A stretch of DNA of 11,767 nt from Candidatus Hodarchaeota archaeon (lineage in GTDB: Archaea; Asgardarchaeota; Heimdallarchaeia; Hodarchaeales; YT1-039): contig JAEOTF010000091.1 of assembly GCA_016840025.1 (NCBI GenBank), forward strand, positions 1-11,767, read 5' to 3'. The translations under genes were made by a program, and so were the position numbers. Shown here piece after piece: positions 1-6,225 of the stretch; position 1 is the stretch's first letter; the number at the start of each line of letters is the position of its first letter. The notes under the pieces were generated by a model that saw only the letters and a program-made list of their open reading frames with translations, searched no databases and was not told where the DNA came from.

Positions 1-90
1 CGGCAATTGAAAAGATGCGTAAGGTAAAAGTGCTAATGCTTTATCCCATCTAACAGGACCCTCTTGCATAAAGCCTCGATGTCTTAGCAT
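1..90 (-). CDS. 5' end of an unidentified gene, cut by the window edge
   Basis: On the minus strand an ATG at 90-88 opens a frame that stays free of stops for all 30 codons to the window edge. The peptide begins MLRHRGFMQEGPVRWDKALA and continues LLPYASFQLP. The start lies 9 bases after the LRR gene's stop codon on the same strand, the spacing expected for a second gene in an operon. A second ATG at codon 8 could be the true start. No clear Shine-Dalgarno sequence precedes either. I do not recognise the family. Only 30 codons are visible, so this is a plausible gene start rather than a proven one. The frame on the opposite strand stops at 51-53 and looks less protein-like. Confidence 0.4.
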   Translation of the reverse strand, partial: MLRHRGFMQEGPVRWDKALALLPYASFQLP

Positions 91-99
91 GTTCGCATT

Positions 100-1221
100 T
101 TACTTGGATGTTATCTCAATGATCAGGGATTCTGAAAGTTCAGTAATGTTAGATATTTCCTTAAGACCTTGCTTGTACCGTGCCTCCGCTGCATGGTCAG
201 CCTTCTTTTTTTCGCTCATTGCTTTCTGAACTTCACCTACGAAAATTATATCCTGTTCCTTTAATCTTTGTAGAGCCCGTGGGAGAGTACCCAAACGATT
301 ATGGCACACATCTAGCATCTGTAACTCCTTAAGATTGATGATTGATACAGGAAGTTTAGTCAGTTGATTGTTTCTTAGCTCTATTTCTTTAAGAGAGGAA
401 ACCTTGGGTAGAGACTTCGGGAAGCAGGAAAAATGATTCTCGACTAAAGAAATTGTTCGTAGGGCTTTTAGCTTCCCAAATGTAACAGGAAGCGTGTGTA
501 ATCGATTATGATTGAGTGAGAAGGTTTCTAGGCGTTCTAACCCAGCCATATTCTCTGGTAGGGTAGCGATCTGATTGAAATCCAGAGAAAGTGTATGAAG
601 ATGTGTTAATTCATTCAGTGATTCTGGAAGGGTTGTTAATTTATTATGTCGACACCATAGTTCTTCTAGATGCTTCAACTTTCCGAGTGAAGCAGGGAGC
701 ATTGTTAACTCGTTTGAATCTAAATCCAATTGTTTTAGCTTATTGAGGTTCCCAATCGTTTCGGGTAAGGAGGTGATTTTACATCGTAATAATTTTAATG
801 TCGTTAAATGGGTAAACTGTCCAATGAAGGCAGGGAGTGTCCTCAGGTTTTCATCATGAAGGGTCAGTTCCACTAAATGTTGGGCTCTGATTTCTAGATT
901 TTTCATCCTGGAATCATAGGGGAAATTTAGCTCACTCCCGAGTTCCAGCAATAATTTGGCTTCAGTTGCCACGACCTTGGAATATACCCAAAAATTGCAC
1001 TGATATTTCGGATGAAACTCTAAACATTGTTCTTCTTTTCCCGAATTTGAGTCAATACGCGTACTAATATGAAACCGTCCAGTTGCACACAAGTCTTCAA
1101 TTATATGGTTTGCTATAGGTGCCTCAAGATTAAAAAACGTACAAAATTCTTCAAAACTAAGTGAAAGGGCGCCTCCTGAATTGTAATACTCTTGTTGAAC
1201 CTTGTTACTAAGTTGGTCCAT
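100..1221 (-). CDS. Leucine-rich-repeat protein (LPxxI type, nine 23-residue repeats)
   Basis: This 373-residue protein holds nine consecutive leucine-rich repeats of exactly 23 residues, at about residues 116-322, with no insertion or deletion. Each follows the pattern LxxLxLxxNxLxxLPxxIxxLxx seen in SHOC2/SDS22-like and bacterial LRR proteins. Such solenoids bind partner proteins, so a scaffold or regulator is likely; no catalytic domain is visible. Residues 1-95 come before the repeats. Residues 19-52 look like packed helices and could be a small winged-helix or capping domain (weak inference). Residues 323-373 form a charged, Lys/Ala/Glu-rich helical tail. There is no signal peptide or membrane segment, so it should be cytosolic. 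The ATG at 1221 has AAGGA 10 bases upstream and a good TATA box at the expected distance. It is divergent from the hydrolase gene. The partner is unknown. Confidence 0.88.
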   Translation of the reverse strand: MDQLSNKVQQEYYNSGGALSLSFEEFCTFFNLEAPIANHIIEDLCATGRFHISTRIDSNSGKEEQCLEFHPKYQCNFWVYSKVVATEAKLLLELGSELNFPYDSRMKNLEIRAQHLVELTLHDENLRTLPAFIGQFTHLTTLKLLRCKITSLPETIGNLNKLKQLDLDSNELTMLPASLGKLKHLEELWCRHNKLTTLPESLNELTHLHTLSLDFNQIATLPENMAGLERLETFSLNHNRLHTLPVTFGKLKALRTISLVENHFSCFPKSLPKVSSLKEIELRNNQLTKLPVSIINLKELQMLDVCHNRLGTLPRALQRLKEQDIIFVGEVQKAMSEKKKADHAAEARYKQGLKEISNITELSESLIIEITSK

Positions 1222-1231
1222 CGGTATTGCG

Positions 1232-1236
1232 TCCTT
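1232..1236 (-). promoter_or_regulatory. Shine-Dalgarno site of the LRR gene
   Basis: AAGGA on the minus strand lies 10 bases before the ATG at 1221 and supports that start. Confidence 0.5.
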
Positions 1237-1250
1237 TCCTTGTTTTAACT

Positions 1251-1272
1251 TCCGTAAATAATATATTTTTCT
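1251..1272 (-). promoter_or_regulatory. BRE/TATA promoter of the LRR gene
   Basis: The minus strand reads AGAAAAATATATTATT, a purine-rich BRE-like stretch followed by a TATA box. Its centre near 1262 predicts transcription starting near 1236. That gives a short leader of roughly 15 bases, just long enough to include the Shine-Dalgarno site. Transcription start is inferred from the usual archaeal TATA-to-start spacing of about 25 bases. Confidence 0.45.
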
Positions 1273-1326
1273 AAAATACGACTTAATATTTCATCATCTG
1301 AATCTGTTAAGGTAAAGCCTCAATAG

Positions 1327-1337
1327 CTTTTTATAAT
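1327..1337 (+). promoter_or_regulatory. TATA-like element of the alpha/beta hydrolase gene
   Basis: CTTTTTATAAT on the plus strand is centred near 1333. It predicts a transcription start near 1358, about 30 bases before the ATG at 1388. This favours the ATG over the in-frame TTG at 1358, which would sit at the very 5' end of the transcript. Confidence 0.35.
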
Positions 1338-1387
1338 TGAATAAGCTCTCTTTCTAGTTGCGAGAATATTTAAGGATAGTAGAAAGA

Positions 1388-2272
1388 ATGCAAGTTCCTT
1401 ATTCGGGGGAAAAGAAAGTCTCCGCCAATAATATTGAAATTTGTTATGATACATTTGGAAACAAGCCTAATCCAGCACTCCTCTTTATTATGGGGTTAGG
1501 TGCACAAATGGTTTTTTGGGAGGAGGTATTTTGCCAGGAAATTGCCTCTCAGGGTTATTTCGTGGTTCGATTTGATAATCGTGATGTGGGTTTATCTACG
1601 AAATTTGAGGATGCGCCTATTCCCGATATCTTGTCATTAATACGGGGAGAACCCTCTGAAGTCCCCTACCAATTGATTGACATGGCAAAAGATACGATAG
1701 GTTTGATGGACGCCTTAAATATTGAGAAAGCACACATTTGTGGTGTAAGTATGGGAGGAATGATCGCTCAAACCCTGGCCATTGAATTTCCAGAACGTGT
1801 TACCTCCCTTATTTCCATTATGTCCAGTACAGGAAATCCTGATTTACCCATGTCTACCCCCGAAGCTTCTGCTGCCTTAATGGCCCCCCCTGAAACTGAA
1901 CGAAGTGCACTGATCGAACGTGCAGTAGAATTATGGAGAATTTTTGATGGAGGGGTTCTTCCTTTTGATGAGGAGGCGATCAGACTACGTACAGCACGCT
2001 CCTTTGATCGCTCTTTTTATCCTCTGGGTAGAGACCGTCAATTTGCAGCCGTTTTGACTTCTGGGAGTCGTACTGAAGCCCTTAAATCAATAAGTATCCC
2101 TTCCCTCGTCATCCATGGTGATGCCGATCCCCTTGTTCCAATTGAGGGCGGACAAGATACTGCTAATTCCATCCCCGGAGCGAAATTTGTTCGTATTGAG
2201 GGTATGGGTCATAATATTTCTCCTGCTCTCGCTCCCCGCATCATTCGTGAAATTCTTACTCATATTTCTTGA
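1388..2272 (+). CDS. Alpha/beta hydrolase (serine esterase/hydrolase-like)
   Basis: The 294-residue protein (from ATG 1388) is a single alpha/beta-hydrolase domain of normal length. The nucleophile Ser121 sits in GVSMGG, the acid Asp247 in HGDADPLVP and the base His275 in GMGHN. The oxyanion region is MGLG (residues 35-38). The FDNRDVGLS segment (residues 62-70) is typical of the group that includes aclacinomycin methylesterase RdmC and many uncharacterised esterases. The full triad indicates an active cytosolic hydrolase, probably acting on an ester or similar bond. The substrate cannot be read from sequence. An in-frame TTG at 1358 would add ten residues. I prefer the ATG because of the TATA position and because the core fold starts soon after it. 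The gene is monocistronic and followed by a hairpin at 2319-2350. Confidence 0.92.
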   Translation: MQVPYSGEKKVSANNIEICYDTFGNKPNPALLFIMGLGAQMVFWEEVFCQEIASQGYFVVRFDNRDVGLSTKFEDAPIPDILSLIRGEPSEVPYQLIDMAKDTIGLMDALNIEKAHICGVSMGGMIAQTLAIEFPERVTSLISIMSSTGNPDLPMSTPEASAALMAPPETERSALIERAVELWRIFDGGVLPFDEEAIRLRTARSFDRSFYPLGRDRQFAAVLTSGSRTEALKSISIPSLVIHGDADPLVPIEGGQDTANSIPGAKFVRIEGMGHNISPALAPRIIREILTHIS

Positions 2273-2318
2273 GTTTTCGTACAAGATTGCGGCTTTTAAT
2301 CCATAAACTGGAACTAAA

Positions 2319-2350
2319 AAACGTCGTCAAACCGCTCTTTGACGAAGTTT
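2319..2350 (+). terminator. Hairpin downstream of the hydrolase gene
   Basis: A perfect 8-bp stem, TCGTCAAA (2324-2331) with TTTGACGA (2338-2345), encloses the 6-base loop CCGCTC. After one mismatch the stem continues 4 bp, AAAC (2319-2322) with GTTT (2347-2350). It lies about 50 bases after the hydrolase stop, in the gap between convergent genes. A 3'-end structure is the simplest reading, but no long T tract follows it. The rest of the 280-base gap (2273-2552) shows no gene. Confidence 0.4.
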
Positions 2351-2538
2351 AACACCATATCCACTCAAGAAATAGTTGATTCTAATTTTAAATTTTTGAA
2401 TTCGAATATACATAGAAGAAATGAAAACTTGAGATAGAACAATATCTAGTTCATAGTCGACAGAAGGAGATATTGATAGCTTTCTGATAAATTGAATACG
2501 GCTTTTGTTCCTTAATTTTCTGACATTATCGAAAGTAT

Positions 2539-2562
2539 ATCAAAATGCCATATCATTTTGAT
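2539..2562 (-). terminator. Inverted repeat spanning the transglutaminase stop codon
   Basis: ATCAAAATG (2539-2547) and CATTTTGAT (2554-2562) form a 9-bp stem with a 6-base loop. The minus-strand TGA at 2555-2553 lies at the junction of stem and loop. It may mark the 3' end of the transglutaminase-like gene. It is AT-rich and not followed by a T run, so the terminator role is tentative. Confidence 0.3.
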
Positions 2563-3674
2563 CTAGCTAAGAGTAGGATACCGATAATCATTAGGATTAG
2601 AAAGAACCAACCAAGGAACTCATCAATAAAGAAGAATATTTCTTCTGATGAGAAATCCTCATGGTAAGCTTCTTCATGGATGTGGGTATCATCATCTCCC
2701 TTATGATTTAGTATATATAAATTGGGATGAATTGACTCAATATAAAATGAGTCTTTCTGCATTGGGCCATTAATTATTGGAACATATTCCGCAGGACATA
2801 CTTTTGAGATACCAAATTGGGGTTCAATAAAATTCCACATCTCCTTATCATAATATTCAGCCCAAGCATGAAGGATAGGTTTAAAAATATTCCAAGTTTC
2901 ATCATATTCTATCAAATAACCATAAACTATTCGAGTTGGTATATTACATGCCCTACTAAGGGCTGTGAAAAGTCGTGCAAAATGAGTACACACACCTTGT
3001 TTCCTCCGCAACACATCGGATGCTCTTCCATTTTCCTCACCATAGTAGGTTTCATTGTGAATCCAATGATTGTAAGCAATGTAACTTTCATTATATTCAA
3101 CGTTATTCTTTACGAAAGTAACTATCTTTGAAATTATTTTATTTCGTGACCAACCAGCTGAAGTTATCTCTTTTGCCTTATCTATAATTGATGGATGAGT
3201 AGAATCAACATATTTAGCTGGTTGAAACCATTTTGATTCATTTATGTGCTTATCAGAATAACTTCCTTCTTTACGGAAGTGATTTACCTCAACTTCTAGT
3301 GATAACTTTTCAACATCGGCGATTAATCCAATTGAAGACAAGGAGATATTTATCCAGGGTGTTCCTGTTCCATCAAATATTCGTTTACAATATGAGGTTT
3401 GTAAAAAAATAGTATTATCAATGTATTTTTGAAATAAAGTATAATTTTTTTCCTCTATTTTCAAAATAATAGAAATTTCTTGAGAATAATTGTTTCCTAA
3501 ATCTCCAGAAGGTATAACTATGTAATTGAGGTCCGTACTATCTGCGTATCTCAAATAAAATACAGTCCTCACTTTGGAGGAAATATTCACCTCGCCATGG
3601 AAGATATTTGCACCAAATAGACCGAAGGAGATCAAAATCCAGATACTACAAATAATTGCTCTACGTCTTCCCAC
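2553..3674 (-). CDS. Membrane-anchored transglutaminase-like cysteine protein
   Basis: The 373-residue protein has a transglutaminase-like (papain-fold) core at about residues 160-290. Cys229 in RRKQGVCTHFARL is the expected nucleophile and His269 in HAWAE the general base. The third position, usually Asp in a DP motif, is Glu284 in IEPQFG. A hydrophobic segment at residues 6-22 looks like a signal peptide or anchor. A second at 346-369 is followed by a short basic tail. The core between them is therefore probably outside the cell, in agreement with the many N-x-S/T sites. The family includes peptidases, amidases and protein crosslinkers; I cannot say which this is. Residues 30-150 look beta-rich and unrecognised. 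The start is GTG at 3674, directly after an in-frame TAG, and there is no other Met in the N-terminal region. Confidence 0.82.
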   Translation of the reverse strand: MGRRRAIICSIWILISFGLFGANIFHGEVNISSKVRTVFYLRYADSTDLNYIVIPSGDLGNNYSQEISIILKIEEKNYTLFQKYIDNTIFLQTSYCKRIFDGTGTPWINISLSSIGLIADVEKLSLEVEVNHFRKEGSYSDKHINESKWFQPAKYVDSTHPSIIDKAKEITSAGWSRNKIISKIVTFVKNNVEYNESYIAYNHWIHNETYYGEENGRASDVLRRKQGVCTHFARLFTALSRACNIPTRIVYGYLIEYDETWNIFKPILHAWAEYYDKEMWNFIEPQFGISKVCPAEYVPIINGPMQKDSFYIESIHPNLYILNHKGDDDTHIHEEAYHEDFSSEEIFFFIDEFLGWFFLILMIIGILLLARSK

Positions 3675-3750
3675 CTAATTTCCCAACAGATTCATTAGAT
3701 CTTTTTCAGACATTAAATATTATTACAATTTAAACTTATTGTTTCTAGTA

Positions 3751-3783
3751 TTAATAGATTAACGGGAGGCAGCTAGTCCTCAT
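3751..3783 (-). other. 10-codon ORF behind AGGAGG, between priS and the transglutaminase gene
   Basis: On the minus strand AGGAGG (3792-3787) lies 3 bases before an ATG that encodes MRTSCLPLIY and then stops at TAA. It may be a leader peptide for the downstream transglutaminase-like gene or simply chance. The spacing is shorter than ideal and the Shine-Dalgarno sequence can pair within a hairpin. Confidence 0.2.
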
Positions 3784-3792
3784 AAGCCTCCT
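3764..3792. repeat. GC-rich inverted repeat after priS
   Basis: GGAGGC (3765-3770) and GCCTCC (3786-3791) are complementary, extended by a G-T wobble, around a 15-base loop. It stands out in an AT-rich gap and lies about 60 to 90 bases beyond the priS stop. It could be a 3'-end structure of the priS transcript. On the minus strand it would also hide the AGGAGG of the short ORF at 3783-3751. Confidence 0.35.
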
Positions 3793-3850
3793 ACTTATTC
3801 TCAACTGCCAACACTGAAGTAAGGGGTCATCATTACTGGTTTCTTATCAT

Positions 3851-4774
3851 TTATTCTTTTTTATATTTCAGTAACTCTTCTAAGGAGGGATTTGAGAGAA
3901 AGATCGCATCCTGCTGTAAGACCAATAGGACAGCTAGTGAAAGAGGAAGTTGCATATAATCACCCCGCTTTCCAGAATAAGTTTCACCTTCCCAGATAAA
4001 GGGGGGTAAGTATCGTACCACTTTCACCTGTATTAATTCTTGATGTATGTCTGAATGAACAACAGGTTGAGCCTCTTCCAAAGTAAATTTTCGCAGTTCA
4101 TTTTCTGAGTGTAAGGATGTACATCTCAATCCCGTCTTTCCATGGAGAGTGTGGGGAATGCGTAAAATGCGACGGGTATCTGTACTGATCGGATAATCAA
4201 ATTCAATTCCCGCCCGTCGTAATTGCCAGGTGATCCGATGCCGTTGTTGAGATTCATAGCGTTCGCGTGGATATCCCCAAATAGTTGATTTTAAGCACCG
4301 TTCAGGATAATCGTATACGTATAGATGAAATCCTTTATGTCCACTAAACGCATATTCAAACTGCGATAGTCCATACCAATCCTGTAAGAGATCCACCGTA
4401 TCTAAAATTCGCTCTTTTAACTCCTCGAATCCTTCTCGGGCATATAAGATATGACCTTTTAGATCAAAATCCATTACAAATGGGCCACTTAAGCAATATG
4501 CGGGATTTGCTATGGTTTTTAAATGGGCCGAATTTAGAAATTGTAGAACTGTGGCATATACATGTGCTGGAACTATTTTCTGTGTTGTAACATACTGGAG
4601 AAGCTGAGAATAGTTTCCAATGGACCTTTGGGGAATATGCCATCCCTGTTGAAAGCTTTGGAACTTGAGTTGTCGAAATCTCAATGGATAGGAATCAGAT
4701 CTCGAAGCTTGATCTAGAGCTTGAGAAGAGTAGTAATGGAAAAAGTAGTCTAGGATAAGGGGAGATATCACCAT
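3851..4774 (-). CDS. priS: DNA primase small (catalytic) subunit PriS
   Basis: This is the catalytic subunit of archaeal/eukaryotic-type primase, which makes primers for DNA replication together with PriL (not in this window). All the diagnostic motifs are present. The metal-binding DxD is Asp102/Asp104 in VMDFD. The nucleotide-binding motif is SGHKGFHLYV (residues 144-153). The third block, from Asp193 through TDTRRILRIPHTLHGKTG (198-215), carries the third carboxylate and phosphate-binding residues. At 307 residues it is somewhat shorter than most archaeal PriS proteins. The stretch between DxD and SGHKG (105-143) has no cysteine, so the usual zinc knuckle is missing. The ATG at 4774 has no clear Shine-Dalgarno site. 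The gene follows a small ORF by 14 bases and is probably co-transcribed and translationally linked with it. Confidence 0.93.
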   Translation of the reverse strand: MVISPLILDYFFHYYSSQALDQASRSDSYPLRFRQLKFQSFQQGWHIPQRSIGNYSQLLQYVTTQKIVPAHVYATVLQFLNSAHLKTIANPAYCLSGPFVMDFDLKGHILYAREGFEELKERILDTVDLLQDWYGLSQFEYAFSGHKGFHLYVYDYPERCLKSTIWGYPRERYESQQRHRITWQLRRAGIEFDYPISTDTRRILRIPHTLHGKTGLRCTSLHSENELRKFTLEEAQPVVHSDIHQELIQVKVVRYLPPFIWEGETYSGKRGDYMQLPLSLAVLLVLQQDAIFLSNPSLEELLKYKKE

Positions 4775-4788
4775 TTAGTATACACATA

Positions 4789-5049
4789 TTAGATCTTCTT
4801 TTTCGTCTGCTTAGCGTGTAAAGAAAGCGCGTTTAAGGTCGAACTGACCTCATTGAGGTCGATGCTTCGATCTTCCTGAATGTTTTGGGGGAGAATCCGT
4901 AATCCTGTTTGAATCAGTTCTGTTCCTATCCGTATCGCCTCTTCAGGGACTAAATAGAGCGAGCTGTATAACGGTGAAGCTTGCGTCCGAATACAGACAC
5001 TCGTTTGCTTATTTGAGGGAAGGACCTGGATTTGCTTTTTTTCATTCAT
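4789..5049 (-). CDS. Small unrecognised protein upstream of priS
   Basis: This encodes 86 residues that I do not recognise. The N-terminal third has alternating hydrophobic residues suggesting a beta hairpin (IQVLPS, SVCIRTQ). It is followed by PLYSSLYLVPEEAIRIGTEL, which starts an amphipathic helix running to about residue 53. A second helix, at about 64-80, leads into a Lys-rich end (KQTKKKI). There is no membrane segment or Cys/His zinc site. A real gene is supported by GGTGA 9 bases before the ATG, by the tight 14-base gap to priS on the same strand, and by the protein-like composition. By position it may be a replication- or primer-synthesis-associated factor, but that is inference from neighbourhood only. 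It is not an obvious GINS, PCNA or PriX protein. Confidence 0.72.
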   Translation of the reverse strand: MNEKKQIQVLPSNKQTSVCIRTQASPLYSSLYLVPEEAIRIGTELIQTGLRILPQNIQEDRSIDLNEVSSTLNALSLHAKQTKKKI

Positions 5050-5058
5050 TATCTATGT

Positions 5059-5063
5059 TCACC
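5059..5063 (-). promoter_or_regulatory. Shine-Dalgarno site of the 86-residue gene
   Basis: GGTGA, a common archaeal ribosome-binding core, lies 9 bases before the ATG at 5049. It fixes the start of the probable two-gene priS operon. Confidence 0.6.
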
Positions 5064-5089
5064 ATACAGTCATTACGTAGGAGGAGGAT

Positions 5090-5131
5090 ATGGGCCCTCA
5101 AGCTGGCTGGTCAATTTTTGGATATTACTAG
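5090..5131 (+). other. 13-codon ORF behind AGGAGGAGG
   Basis: AGGAGGAGG (5079-5087) precedes an ATG at 5090 that encodes MGPQAGWSIFGYY and then stops at TAG. This is the strongest Shine-Dalgarno-like match in the window, yet the ORF is tiny. It lies between divergent genes, about 190 bases before the longin-like gene. It could be a leader peptide, a micro-protein or chance. Confidence 0.25.
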
Positions 5132-5206
5132 AAATCATTATCATTACCTTTATTGTTACCTAGAGGATCTTTACTAAACCAACTTACCATGTGTTTTTAA
5201 TCTCCC

Positions 5207-5221
5207 CGAAAAAATATTAAA
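5207..5221 (+). promoter_or_regulatory. Possible BRE/TATA promoter of the longin-like gene
   Basis: CGAAAAAATATTAAA resembles a BRE followed by a TATA box. It predicts transcription starting near 5242 and a leader of about 75 bases. If so, the short ORF at 5090 would not be on this transcript. The AT-rich background makes chance matches likely. Confidence 0.3.
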
Positions 5222-5303
5222 GACACTTTCTTTATTTGTCTCAATTTATCGATTTTACTGATTAACCATTGATTGTTAAAAATCTTCTAAGATCCGTCTG
5301 AAT

Positions 5304-5308
5304 AGGAG
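5304..5308 (+). promoter_or_regulatory. Shine-Dalgarno site that decides the longin-like start
   Basis: AGGAG is only 3 bases from the TTG at 5312 but 9 bases from the GTG at 5318. The second spacing is the normal one, so GTG 5318 is the better start. Confidence 0.55.
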
Positions 5309-5317
5309 TTATTGACA

Positions 5318-6076
5318 GTGGAGTATTCCATAGAGGCAGTCTATCTAAGTAAAGAAGGATTGGGGCTTTATACCAAAACTTTTGATCCAAATGCTCCTGA
5401 CTCTAACCTGATTGCTGGCTTGATTAAGGCAGTATTTGATTTTAGCACGGAAATGATTGATAAACGGTTAGTTGCCATGAAGTTCGAAGACCGAGATGAG
5501 AATTTTGCTTCCTATCTTATCCTAGAACGGCAATCAAACCTCTTATTAGCCCTTATGGTTCGTTTGAATGTAACAGAGGTTGAGAAATTAGATCATGCTT
5601 TTCGTCAGAAAATGAAAGAATTTCTTTTAGAATTAGTTGAACTGAGCTCTTTGTCTCTTAATGATCCTATTATCGACCTTTCCCAGTATTCGTTTGTTGA
5701 CTCCCTTGTATTCTCTTTTTTCTTTAAAGATCAATTTGAGAAGATTACGCCTACGGATTTCCAGAATGCTATACCCGTTTATCGTCCTTTAAATATTGTG
5801 GTCGGGTTGAATAAGGAATGGCAGAATCGATATTCTTTCTATAAGAGTGATCCGTTGTTTCTTGAACTTGTAGGTTCCGAGAATCGTGATAATTTGAATG
5901 AATTGATTGAGAAAATGGCTAATTCTAATTTATTTATTTCTCTTATTGATTTAACTCGTTTTATTAAAGGTAAATCGGCCTCTCTCCCTGAAGCGGACTT
6001 TTCTTCAAATAAGTATGGGCTTATTGAATTTCTTCTAAGGAAAGGAATCGTAGATGTTTACGGAATCTCTATGTAG
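5318..6076 (+). CDS. Longin/roadblock-like domain protein with unknown C-terminal half
   Basis: The protein is about 252 residues from GTG 5318 (254 from TTG 5312, numbering used below). Residues 5-110 look like a longin- or roadblock-type alpha/beta domain. An opening strand-turn-strand (IEAVYLSKEGLGLYTKTF) leads into a helix (NLIAGLIKAVFDFSTEMID). Three more strands follow (about 52-85), then a long helix (90-110). In Asgard archaea such domains are common and are often linked to small GTPases; no GTPase is visible here. Residues 125-254 are unrecognised and contain a hydrophobic run (SFVDSLVFSFFF). The last 30 residues (EADFSSNKYGLIEFLLRKGI) could be part of a winged helix. No clear membrane span or signal peptide is present. 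The fold call is from pattern only. The gene is divergent from the primase pair. Confidence 0.78.
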   Translation: MEYSIEAVYLSKEGLGLYTKTFDPNAPDSNLIAGLIKAVFDFSTEMIDKRLVAMKFEDRDENFASYLILERQSNLLLALMVRLNVTEVEKLDHAFRQKMKEFLLELVELSSLSLNDPIIDLSQYSFVDSLVFSFFFKDQFEKITPTDFQNAIPVYRPLNIVVGLNKEWQNRYSFYKSDPLFLELVGSENRDNLNELIEKMANSNLFISLIDLTRFIKGKSASLPEADFSSNKYGLIEFLLRKGIVDVYGISM

Positions 6077-6078
6077 TC

Positions 6079-6101
6079 TCCACAATGATCAACCGTGTGG
6101 A
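6079..6101 (+). terminator. Weak hairpin just after the longin-like gene
   Basis: TCCACA (6079-6084) and TGTGGA (6096-6101) form a 6-bp stem with an 11-base loop starting 2 bases after the stop codon. It is a possible 3'-end structure between convergent genes; the remaining gap to 6225 holds nothing I can identify. Confidence 0.22.
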
Positions 6102-6225
6102 AATTGTCAGTCCTCTCGTTTACTTCCAAGTAATAACCTTAAGGAGTCGTAAAAGTGTTATATACTTGAGTTCTGGTTCTATGTCTGGTGGTCAGTTCTT
6201 TATTTCTTTCCCTTCGAGAAAATCT

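Noticed and set aside
3..53. Plus-strand frame ending at TAA 51-53 as the tail of an upstream gene
   Set aside because: Only 16 codons are visible, and the minus-strand frame over the same bases is longer, has a start codon and fits operon spacing.
1358..1387. TTG at 1358 as the hydrolase start
   Set aside because: It falls at the predicted transcription start and adds ten residues not needed by the fold; the ATG at 1388 is preferred, though not proven.
2817..3131. 104-codon plus-strand frame opposite the transglutaminase-like gene
   Set aside because: It lies wholly antisense to a gene with clear catalytic motifs, and its product is hydrophobic, low-complexity sequence with no recognisable domain.
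4974..5177. 67-codon plus-strand frame overlapping the start of the 86-residue gene
   Set aside because: Half of it is antisense to the small gene, which has a proper GGTGA site; this frame has none at its start and an unconvincing composition.
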